From Burkholderiaceae bacterium (GTDB lineage: Bacteria > Pseudomonadota > Gammaproteobacteria > Burkholderiales > Burkholderiaceae), in the NCBI GenBank assembly GCA_022701845.1, contig JAKONS010000051.1, forward strand, positions 1-6,065: DNA of 6,065 nt. The letters are read 5' to 3'. Shown here in pieces: positions 1 to 5,466 of this stretch. Made by a program: the position numbers and the translations under genes. The notes beneath the pieces were generated by a model. It had not been told where the DNA came from. It ran no database searches and saw nothing but the letters and a program-made list of their open reading frames with translations. Numbering within the stretch: the stretch's first letter is position 1; each line of letters starts with the position of its first letter.

Positions 1-8
1 TGACCCGC

Positions 9-1346
9 ATGAGCCGATTTAGACGACCTGAACAATTCGACCTGCTGCCGTACATCGGCAAGTGGCTCGTGATTGCCTCCGTTGTGGCCTTCCTGGCCGG
101 CAGCGCTTCCGCACTTTTCCTCTTCGCGCTCGACCGCGCCACCGCCTGGCGCGAGGCCAACCGTTGGATCATCTGGTTGCTGCCGCTCGCTGGCGGCGCG
201 GTCGGCTGGGTGTACTTCAAGCTTGGCAAGCAGGTCGAGGCCGGCAACAACCTGCTGATCGACGAGATCCACGACCCGAAGAAGGTCGTGCCGCTGCGCA
301 TGGTCCCGCTCGTCCTGGGCGGCACCGTCATTTCACATCTCTTCGGCGCGTCCGTGGGTCGCGAGGGGACGGCGGTGCAGATGGGCGGCGCACTGGCGGA
401 CCAGCTCACGCACGTCTTTCGAATGCAGCCTGCCGATCGCCGCATCCTGCTGATGGCGGGCATCAGCGCTGGCTTCGCCTCCGTGTTCGGGACCCCGCTG
501 GCGGGGGCACTCTTCGGCCTCGAGGTGCTGGCCATAGGCCGGATGCGCTACGACGCCCTATTTCCCTGCATGGTCGCTGGCATCGTGGCCGATCAGGTCG
601 GCATGGCCTGGGGCGTGCACCACATGCACTACGCGATCGGAGAGGTGGTCGCGGTTACGCCTTGGAGCGTCGGAGCCGTCGTGATCGCTGGTGTGATTTT
701 CGGTCTCGTCGGCCTCGTGTTTGCGACTGCGACGCACCAGCTCGGAGGGCTTGTTAAGCGATGGATCTTTTATCCGCCGCTGCGCCCGATGTTGGGCGGC
801 ATCGTGATCGCGCTCGCCCTCTGGGCTCTCGGCAGAGCGGGCTTCGATGCGCATCGCTACATCGGGCTGGGCATTCCTAGCATCGTCAACGCCTTCCAGG
901 AACCTTCGGCGCCGTGGGATTTTTTTGGCAAGCTGGCCTTCACCGTCACCTCGCTCGGCACAGGCTTCAAGGGCGGCGAGGTCACGCCGCTGTTCTACAT
1001 CGGCGCGACCTTGGGCAACGCCCTGGCGCCCATGCTGCAGCTGCCCTTCGCCATGCTCGCCGGCATCGGCTTTGTGGCCGTGTTCGCGGGCGCGGCCAAC
1101 ACGCCACTGGCCACCATCGTCATGGCAATCGAACTGTTTGGGCCGCAGATCGGACCGCTCGCAGCCATCGGCTGCATCACCAGCTACCTCTGCTCCGGCC
1201 ACACCGGGATCTACCACGCACAGCGCGTCGGTCACATCAAACACCATGGCGGTCCCCCGGAGGAACTGCGTATCGCCGATGTCCCGCAATTCCGTAAAAA
1301 GCAGCAGACCCAGCACGTCTCCGCAACCAAAGATGACCACTCATGA
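9..1346 (+). CDS. CLC-F type (EriC-F) fluoride/proton antiporter
   Basis: A 445-residue polytopic inner-membrane protein of the CLC anion transporter superfamily, predicted to export fluoride in exchange for protons. Three CLC anion-site regions are visible. Chloride CLCs carry GSGIP in the first; here it reads GNNLLIDEIHD (residues 79-89). The second is GREGT (117-121), with Glu119 as the expected gating glutamate and Thr in place of the Pro of chloride CLCs. The third is GFKGGEVTPLF (319-329). A C-terminal SGHTGIY (396-402) sits where canonical CLCs place their anion-site tyrosine. These substitutions are those of the fluoride-selective CLC-F clade, apparently its Asn subgroup. There are no C-terminal CBS domains, as usual for bacterial CLCs. 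The ATG follows a TGA at 1-3 that may end an upstream gene. Only 8 bases precede the start, so a promoter or fluoride riboswitch cannot be judged. The stop overlaps the next start by 4 bases (ATGA). Family assignment is very secure; fluoride specificity is inferred from motifs. Confidence 0.9.
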   Translation: MSRFRRPEQFDLLPYIGKWLVIASVVAFLAGSASALFLFALDRATAWREANRWIIWLLPLAGGAVGWVYFKLGKQVEAGNNLLIDEIHDPKKVVPLRMVPLVLGGTVISHLFGASVGREGTAVQMGGALADQLTHVFRMQPADRRILLMAGISAGFASVFGTPLAGALFGLEVLAIGRMRYDALFPCMVAGIVADQVGMAWGVHHMHYAIGEVVAVTPWSVGAVVIAGVIFGLVGLVFATATHQLGGLVKRWIFYPPLRPMLGGIVIALALWALGRAGFDAHRYIGLGIPSIVNAFQEPSAPWDFFGKLAFTVTSLGTGFKGGEVTPLFYIGATLGNALAPMLQLPFAMLAGIGFVAVFAGAANTPLATIVMAIELFGPQIGPLAAIGCITSYLCSGHTGIYHAQRVGHIKHHGGPPEELRIADVPQFRKKQQTQHVSATKDDHS

Positions 1347-1774
1347 GTCGCGCTGAAAACTATCCGTCGACGGTGATGGCACTGCAGCTGTATTTCCCAG
1401 CCGGCAGCCATGCGAACCCAACCCGTATCTGGTATCACCTGAGCGTTCCAGGGTTTGCGCAGCAACTGTTGGTCTCGGCAAAGCGCGCGCACCTGCAGTC
1501 GGCGCTGCTCTACCACGTCGCATCGGGCCACCTCAAACGAGAGCGCGTGACGCATCATCAGATCGACGGCTCCCACATACTGCATTCGCAGTGCCTGGAG
1601 CTGATTGACACCGAAATGCAGCTACGCGCGTTCATCTGCCACGCGCAGCGCGTCCGCCACGGCAAGCATTGCCAATCCTTGCCCAAAAACCCTCGGCAGG
1701 CGGACATGGCTCAGTTCCGGCGCAAGCAGAAGCAGGAGAAGCGGGACGTTGTTTTGGAGGAGACGAAGTCATGA
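1343..1774 (+). CDS. DUF190-like (PII-like fold) small protein, copy 1
   Basis: A 143-residue soluble protein whose residues about 13-100 resemble DUF190. It has a first strand LQLYFPAG, a helix of the A..L..A...L..ALLY kind, a THH segment, then a strand-helix QCLELIDTEMQLRAF, equivalent to the IEIVDSEEKIEAF type block of DUF190 families. It is a clear sister of the next gene: about half the residues match between LYFPA and the LR.F block. DUF190 proteins have a ferredoxin-like, PII-like fold, have no established biochemical role, and often sit beside fluoride exporters of the CrcB/Fluc type. The C-terminus from about residue 103 departs from its sister and ends in a Lys/Arg/Glu-rich tail (RRKQKQEKRD), so the last strand may be lost or altered. 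The start overlaps the CLC stop by 4 bases. An internal ATG at 1376 (MALQLYF) would give a more typical DUF190 N-terminus, so the true start is uncertain. Confidence 0.72.
   Translation: MSRAENYPSTVMALQLYFPAGSHANPTRIWYHLSVPGFAQQLLVSAKRAHLQSALLYHVASGHLKRERVTHHQIDGSHILHSQCLELIDTEMQLRAFICHAQRVRHGKHCQSLPKNPRQADMAQFRRKQKQEKRDVVLEETKS
1756..1762 (+). promoter_or_regulatory. Strong ribosome binding site that points to the ATG at 1771
   Basis: GGAGGAG lies 8 bases before ATG 1771, and that ATG overlaps the TGA of copy 1 (ATGA). Site and overlap together mark 1771 as the native start of DUF190 copy 2. This matters because the frame opened by that ATG is not the frame that encodes the conserved domain. 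Confidence 0.6.
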
Positions 1775-2207
1775 CGACTCAGGCCCCCACTCCTACGTAC
1801 GACCTGACCGTTTGCGTCTGTACTTTCCCGCCAACAGCCGCGCCAAGGCCACGCGTTTGTGGCACCGATTGGGCGCGCCCGCGCTGGCGCAGCATCTGTT
1901 GGAGGTTGCTCGTCGCTCGGGTATTCAACAAGCCTTGCTGTACCCGATCGGATCGGGCTACCTGCCAGGGGAGCGGCTCACGCACCACCACCTTGAAGAC
2001 CATGCTTTGCGACATCTGCAATGTCTGGAGTTGCTTGACTCTGAAACTCGGCTTCGGACCTTCATGCAGGAGCACGCGGAGGAGTTGGGCAAGGTGCGGG
2101 CCGTTCTTTTCGCTTGCGAGCTTCCAATGACCGACGGCGAGTCGGAGTCGCCAACCAACGCCCAATCGTGCCGACCGCCAGTGCCGCCATCGACACGCGT
2201 CTCATGA
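1771..2207 (+). CDS. DUF190-like small protein, copy 2, with apparent 1-base frameshift near the start
   Basis: From about 1806 to the stop at 2207 the sequence encodes an intact DUF190-like domain: RLRLYFPANS, ARRSGIQQALLY, GERLTHHHLEDH, QCLELLDSETRLRTF and a last strand KVRAVLFACE, then a short Pro/Ser-rich tail. It is the sister of the gene before it. The best start, ATG 1771 with GGAGGAG 8 bases upstream and an ATGA overlap with copy 1, opens a different frame (MTTQAPTPTYDL...). The span 1771-2207 is 437 bases, one short of a multiple of three. One extra C in the five-C run at 1784-1788 would join the frames into MTTQAPHSYVRPDRLRLYF. The gene may therefore be a recent pseudogene, carry an assembly or sequencing error, or be rescued by slippage. 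A TTG at 1749, with AGGAG at 1734-1738, is an in-frame alternative start that would need no frameshift. Function is unknown, as for DUF190 generally. Confidence 0.62.
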
Positions 2208-2264
2208 GAGTGCCAGTCATGGCATCGGCTTCTCTTTTTCGTTCACGCTCACCAGGAGTTCATC

Positions 2265-2624
2265 ATGAAGGGTTTCCAGATCACGTTCTTTGCCGAGCAG
2301 GAACATCGACACGACCACACCCCCATGGGAGACTGGCTTTTGCAATTTGCCAAGGACAACGGTGCGTTGGGCGGAAGCTTGATGGGCGCGGCTACGGGTT
2401 TCGGATCCGCCGGAAAAATGCATTCCACTCACTTTTTCGAACTGGCCCAGCAGCCTGTGGCGGTGACGGTATCGGCCACGGAAGAGGTCGCCGAACGACT
2501 GCTTGCAGCGATTGCGCTTGAGCCGGTCACGGTGTTCTACATCCAGGTGCCAATGGTCTACGGGCGGATCGGCAAAGCAACGCCGCCCGCGTCGGCCGGT
2601 GATGCCGCTGATGCCGGCGATTGA
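2265..2624 (+). CDS. DUF190 domain protein, copy 3 (canonical form)
   Basis: A 119-residue cytosolic protein that matches the DUF190 pattern well. It has a first strand FQITFFAEQEHRH, a helix with MGDWLLQFAKDNGALGGSLMGAATGFG, the KMHSTHFFELAQQPVAVTV block, a TEEVAERLLAAI helix, and a closing strand VTVFYIQVPMVYGRI. It is much further from copies 1 and 2 than they are from each other. The HRHDH and MHSTHF segments give a cluster of histidines that could bind a metal; that is speculation. The ATG is preceded by AGGAG at 2254-2258, six bases upstream. A 57-base gap separates it from copy 2, and its TGA overlaps a possible TTG start of the ABC ATPase. DUF190 genes are common neighbours of fluoride exporters, which supports the same reading for the CLC gene at the front of this cluster. 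The Ala/Gly/Asp-rich last 15 residues are probably disordered. Confidence 0.85.
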   Translation: MKGFQITFFAEQEHRHDHTPMGDWLLQFAKDNGALGGSLMGAATGFGSAGKMHSTHFFELAQQPVAVTVSATEEVAERLLAAIALEPVTVFYIQVPMVYGRIGKATPPASAGDAADAGD

Positions 2625-2659
2625 CCGCAGCGTTGACCTTCGCCGAGGACCGTTTACGA

Positions 2660-3274
2660 ATGACTGTCGACAACTGCTTGCTGGCGATCTCCGGTCTTGC
2701 GTCGCCGTTCGGCGGTCCGTTCGATCTGGCCTTGAACGCCGGCGAATGTGTCTGCGTGCTCGGCAGATCAGGATCGGGCAAGAGCGTCCTGCTGCGCCTG
2801 ATCGCCGACATGGACCCCGGCACCGGCGGCGTGAACCTGGCCGGGAAACGCCGGGAGACATTTGCAGCGCCGGCGTGGCGAGGTCGTGTGATCTACCAGT
2901 CAGCCGAACCCGCTTGGTGGGCGTCAACGCCGGCAGCCCACTTCCCGTCTGCCGCGTCGAGCCGGGTCGCCGAACTGATGGCGGCGCTCGGGCTGGGCCC
3001 GGACCTGCTGGACGCCGACATCGCACGCCTTTCGACCGGCGAGCGTCAACGCCTGGCGCTCGTCCGCTCGATGGTGCGGGAGCCCGACGTGCTGCTGCTC
3101 GACGAGCCTTCGGCCTCGCTCGACGGCGCCTCCACGCTGGCGATTGAATCCCTGCTTCTGCAACAGCTCCGCTCCGGCCTCGGCATCGTGATGGTGACGC
3201 ACTCGCGTGAGCAGGCTGTGCGGATGAGCCATCGCCACTTCGAGATGCGCGACGGCAAGCTGCACGCGCCATGA
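2660..3274 (+). CDS. fetA: FetA-type ABC transporter ATPase (iron/metal export)
   Basis: A 204-residue ABC nucleotide-binding subunit predicted to drive the FetB permease encoded next. Counted from ATG 2660, Walker A is GRSGSGKS (35-42), the Q-loop Gln is at about 80, the signature is LSTGERQ (124-130), Walker B is DVLLLDEP (143-150), the D-loop is SASLD and the H-loop His is 181. The segment after the Q-loop, AEPAWW, is typical of FetA/YbbL ATPases. All catalytic residues are present, so it should be active. In E. coli FetAB exports iron and improves resistance to oxidative stress. ATG 2660 has GAGG at 2645-2648. An in-frame TTG at 2621 overlaps the stop of the DUF190 gene (TTGA) and would add 13 residues (MTAALTFAEDRLR); it is a real alternative through coupling. 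The stop overlaps fetB by 4 bases. The ATPase family and pairing are secure; the substrate is inferred from the pairing. Confidence 0.88.
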   Translation: MTVDNCLLAISGLASPFGGPFDLALNAGECVCVLGRSGSGKSVLLRLIADMDPGTGGVNLAGKRRETFAAPAWRGRVIYQSAEPAWWASTPAAHFPSAASSRVAELMAALGLGPDLLDADIARLSTGERQRLALVRSMVREPDVLLLDEPSASLDGASTLAIESLLLQQLRSGLGIVMVTHSREQAVRMSHRHFEMRDGKLHAP

Positions 3275-4062
3275 GCACCATCCATCTTCACGCCACGGAC
3301 GTGGCGCTCGCCACGTTGCTGGTGCTGATCAACGCCCTGGCGTCCGTGCTCCTGCACCTGCAGTTGCATCGGCAGGTGCTCTGGGCCGCTACCCGCATGG
3401 TCGTCCAGCTCCTGCTGGTCGGCTTGGTGCTGCGCTTCGTGTTCCAGGCGGCGTCGCCGGCGGCCACTCTCGGGATCGTCGCGCTCATGCTGCTGGCGGC
3501 CGCGCGCGAAGTCGCAGTGCGTCCAACTCGGCGTCTCAAGGGTGCCGGGAGTTACCGCATCGCGGCGGTGGTCGTCGGCTTCTCGAGCATCGCCACCGTG
3601 TTGCTCGCATTGATGACGGCGATCCGCCCGCAGCCCTGGTACGACCCGCGCTACGCCATCCCGCTGATGGGCATCGTGCTCGGCAGTGTGCTCAATTCGG
3701 CCAGCCTGGGTCTCGACAGCTTCTTCGAAGGCATCAGCACCGGGCGCCCGGCGATCGAGGCGCAGCTGGCGCTCGGCGCCAGCATCCACCAAGCGCTGGC
3801 CGCACCGATCCGCCATGCGATCCGCCGCGGGATGATTCCGATCATCAACCAGATGTCGGCCGCGGGTGTCATCACGCTGCCCGGCATCATGACGGGGCAG
3901 TTGCTGGCCGGCATGGATCCACTCGAGGCCGTGAAATACCAGATCCTGCTGCTTTTCCTGCTCACAGGCGCCGGCGGTCTCGCGTCGGCGGGCGCGGTCT
4001 ATCTGGCGGCGAGGGCTGTCACCGACGACCGACAGCGCCTGCGCGCAGATCGACTGAAGTAA
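3271..4062 (+). CDS. fetB: FetB-type UPF0014 ABC permease (iron/metal export)
   Basis: A 263-residue inner-membrane protein of the UPF0014 (YbbM/FetB) family. Hydrophobic segments lie at about residues 10-31, 43-62, 66-79, 97-118, 131-148, 188-215 and 225-249. Family landmarks are TRMVVQLLLVGLVL (41-54), DPRYAIPLMGIVLGSVLNSASLGLD (125-149), and ITLPGIMTGQLLAGMDPLEAVKYQI (201-225). The length is normal for the family. It forms the channel half of an ABC exporter with the preceding ATPase, from which it is translated by an ATGA overlap. In E. coli the pair acts in iron export. In plants the homologous STAR1/STAR2 and ALS3 proteins act in aluminium tolerance, so the substrate range of the family is not settled. 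It is the last gene of the overlapping run; about 60 bases without a clear gene follow its TAA. Confidence 0.9.
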   Translation: MSTIHLHATDVALATLLVLINALASVLLHLQLHRQVLWAATRMVVQLLLVGLVLRFVFQAASPAATLGIVALMLLAAAREVAVRPTRRLKGAGSYRIAAVVVGFSSIATVLLALMTAIRPQPWYDPRYAIPLMGIVLGSVLNSASLGLDSFFEGISTGRPAIEAQLALGASIHQALAAPIRHAIRRGMIPIINQMSAAGVITLPGIMTGQLLAGMDPLEAVKYQILLLFLLTGAGGLASAGAVYLAARAVTDDRQRLRADRLK

Positions 4063-4104
4063 CACTCAGATCATGTTTCGAAAATCCCGAATCTAAAGAA
4101 GATC

Positions 4105-4224
4105 ATGAACAGGCACCTTGCTTGTGCGCTCGCCTGGGCATCGCCGCCGCATCTGCGACGTTCAATGGCTCGGCTGAGAACACCCACGCCACCGGATCCG
4201 CATGCCGACAGGCAGGGCAATTGA
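4105..4224 (+). other. Short ORF ahead of the phosphoglycerate mutase, possible leader or relic
   Basis: ATG 4105 opens a 39-codon frame beginning MNRHLACALAWAS and ending at a TGA (4222-4224) that overlaps a TTG at 4221 in the mutase frame. AAAGAAG a few bases upstream is a weak ribosome site. The peptide is Pro/Arg-rich after residue 13 and resembles no family I know. It could be a coupling leader, the relic of a decayed gene, or chance. The mutase frame is also open across this stretch from a TTG at 4122, but that frame encodes an Ala/Ser-rich sequence unlike any GpmA N-terminus. Confidence 0.2.
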
Positions 4225-4226
4225 AC

Positions 4227-4973
4227 GTGTCGGCGCCACGATCGCAGGTGCAACTGCTGCTCATCCGACACGGTGAGTCCGAATGGAACCTGGCACAGCG
4301 TTTCACCGGCTGGGCCGACGTGGGTCTCACGCCGCGGGGTGTGCGTCAGATGCAGGAGGCCGGCCGTGCGATTCGGCGGTCAGGTCTGGTCGTCGACCGC
4401 GTCTTCTCCTCGATGCTGGTCCGTTGCGTACGGTCTGTCGACTGCTTGCTGCTCGCAGCGGGAAGTCCATCGGCGCCACGCACAGCCGACTGGCGGTTGA
4501 ACGAGCGGCACTATGGTGCATTGACGGGGTCATCCAAGGCCGAAGCCATCGCGCGGTACGGTGCCGATCAGGTGCAAGCTTGGCGCAGGTCGTACCGCGC
4601 GGTACCGCCGCCGTGGACTCAGGACGATGTCGATCGGGTGGCGACGGATCCATCGATGGAACCACCCTGCGCAGGGCTGGAACCCCTGCCCTTGGCGGAA
4701 TCACTCGCGCAAACCGTTCTGCGGGTGACCGCGCTCTGGCAGGAACTGATCGAACCATCATTGGCGTCGGCCCAAACGGTAGCTGTCGTCGGTCATGGCA
4801 ACAGCCTGCGGGCGCTGGTGATGCAGCTTGAAGAACTCAGTGAACAAGCGGTCTCGTGCCTGGAGATCGCCAACGGCGAAATGCGTGCCTATGAGTCAGG
4901 CGCTGGTCGCACACTGCATCTGCAATGCATCTGGCAGCCATCTGCGCTGGCGCCCATCTCAAAAATTCTTTGA
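4227..4973 (+). CDS. gpmA: 2,3-bisphosphoglycerate-dependent phosphoglycerate mutase, divergent accessory copy
   Basis: A 248-residue cytosolic enzyme of the histidine phosphatase superfamily, predicted to interconvert 3- and 2-phosphoglycerate through a phosphohistidine. Counted from GTG 4227, the phosphohistidine motif RHGESEWN is at 14-21 (His15), FTGWADVGLT at 26-35, LNERHYGALTG at 91-101 with the catalytic Glu93, WRRSYRAVPPPW at 119-130, and the second catalytic His190 in GHGNSLRAL. The length matches E. coli GpmA. Two places deviate: the usual SS.L.RA..T block reads SSMLVRCVRSV, and the usual IPTG.P loop near the end reads IANGEM. This suggests an accessory paralogue rather than the housekeeping gene. 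Start choice is uncertain. GTG 4227 has AGGG at 4214-4217. TTG 4221 overlaps an upstream TGA. TTG 4122 would add 35 residues with no GpmA counterpart. Its place after a fluoride exporter operon fits a role in protecting lower glycolysis, which is inference. Confidence 0.83.
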   Translation: MSAPRSQVQLLLIRHGESEWNLAQRFTGWADVGLTPRGVRQMQEAGRAIRRSGLVVDRVFSSMLVRCVRSVDCLLLAAGSPSAPRTADWRLNERHYGALTGSSKAEAIARYGADQVQAWRRSYRAVPPPWTQDDVDRVATDPSMEPPCAGLEPLPLAESLAQTVLRVTALWQELIEPSLASAQTVAVVGHGNSLRALVMQLEELSEQAVSCLEIANGEMRAYESGAGRTLHLQCIWQPSALAPISKIL

Positions 4974-4979
4974 GACAGC

Positions 4980-5006
4980 GGAATAAACGCAGGCGGCCAA
5001 GCGTCT
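4980..5006 (+). promoter_or_regulatory. Putative ECF sigma promoter (GGAAT-N17-CGTCT)
   Basis: GGAAT at 4980-4984, followed by AAAC, and CGTCT at 5002-5006 are separated by 17 bases. The form and spacing are those of many ECF promoters (GGAA-type -35, CGTC-type -10). It lies in the gap directly before the PF03640 gene and the ECF sigma gene, which suggests autoregulation. The expected start of transcription is near 5013, leaving a leader of about 40 bases with an AGGA ribosome site at 5043-5046. It is a single instance read by eye, so it remains a candidate. Confidence 0.5.
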
Positions 5007-5052
5007 GTCTGGATGTCAACTCTGACCAATTCCATCTTCCACAGGACTTCCC

Positions 5053-5430
5053 ATGAAATCTTCCCTTCTGCCCACCCTGATTCTTGCGCTCGCCGCGCTC
5101 GCCTCTGGCGCCGCTATGGCCGCCGCTCCGGTCAAGACAGCCGGCGGCATGCTGGTCAACACCAGCGGCATGACGCTCTACACCTTCGACAACGACACGG
5201 CGGGCAGCGGCAAGAGTGCCTGCAACGGCCCGTGCGCCGGACTGTGGCCACCGGTGATGGCAGAAGCGGACGCGAAGCCCGAAGGCGACATGACCATCGT
5301 TGTGCGCGACGACGGCACCAAGCAGTGGGCCTACAAGGGCAAGCCGGTGTACCTGTACAAGTCCGACATGAAGGCCGGCGACATGACCGGCGACAACTTC
5401 AAGAACGTCTGGCACGTCATCAAGCCCTGA
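5053..5430 (+). CDS. Secreted PF03640 (COG4315) repeat protein
   Basis: A 125-residue exported protein. Residues 1-23 are a typical Sec signal peptide (MKSSLLPTLILALAALASG, then AMA), with likely cleavage after Ala23 or Ala24. There is no lipobox cysteine at the cleavage site, so this member is probably a soluble periplasmic protein although the family is often labelled lipoprotein. The mature part has the two PF03640 repeats. The first, GMTLYTFDND (39-48), leads into the conserved CNGPCAGLWPP (57-67) with Cys57 and Cys61. The second, GKPVYLYKSD (96-105), leads to MTGDNFKNVWHVI. The biochemical function of the family is not known. The paired cysteines and many Asp residues would allow metal or redox roles, which is speculation. 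AGGA at 5043-5046 sits six bases before the ATG. It is the first gene of the ECF sigma unit and is probably a target of that sigma factor. Confidence 0.9.
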   Translation: MKSSLLPTLILALAALASGAAMAAAPVKTAGGMLVNTSGMTLYTFDNDTAGSGKSACNGPCAGLWPPVMAEADAKPEGDMTIVVRDDGTKQWAYKGKPVYLYKSDMKAGDMTGDNFKNVWHVIKP

Positions 5431-5466
5431 TCGACCAGAACCGCAGAGAGCACGACGCTTCATCCC

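Noticed and set aside
558..1340. Long reverse-strand open frame opposite the CLC gene
   Set aside because: Its product is low-complexity and charged with no family features, while the + strand encodes clear CLC motifs throughout. It is a shadow caused by high GC content.
1660..1770. Possible frameshift in the tail of DUF190 copy 1, because the alternate frame reads LPILAQKP, somewhat like AVLFACELP of copy 2
   Set aside because: The resemblance is only a few residues and the rest of that frame has no match, so divergence of the tail is an equally good explanation.
2594..2625. CTGATG-containing stretch (2608-2613) checked as a possible fluoride riboswitch core
   Set aside because: The wider crcB motif pattern (leading GATGG..GTTC pairing and CTGATGACTCCT ending) is absent, and the bases code for the tail of DUF190 copy 3.
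2217..3281. 354-codon reverse-strand open frame across DUF190 copy 3 and fetA
   Set aside because: The product is Arg/Ser/Pro-rich with no recognisable domain, and the opposite strand holds complete DUF190 and ABC ATPase motifs.
3046..4065. 339-codon reverse-strand open frame opposite fetB
   Set aside because: The product is rich in Arg, Gln, His and Asp, typical of the antisense of a hydrophobic GC-rich membrane gene; no domain seen.
4974..5052. Transcription terminator after the mutase gene
   Set aside because: No GC-rich hairpin followed by a T run could be found in the gap.
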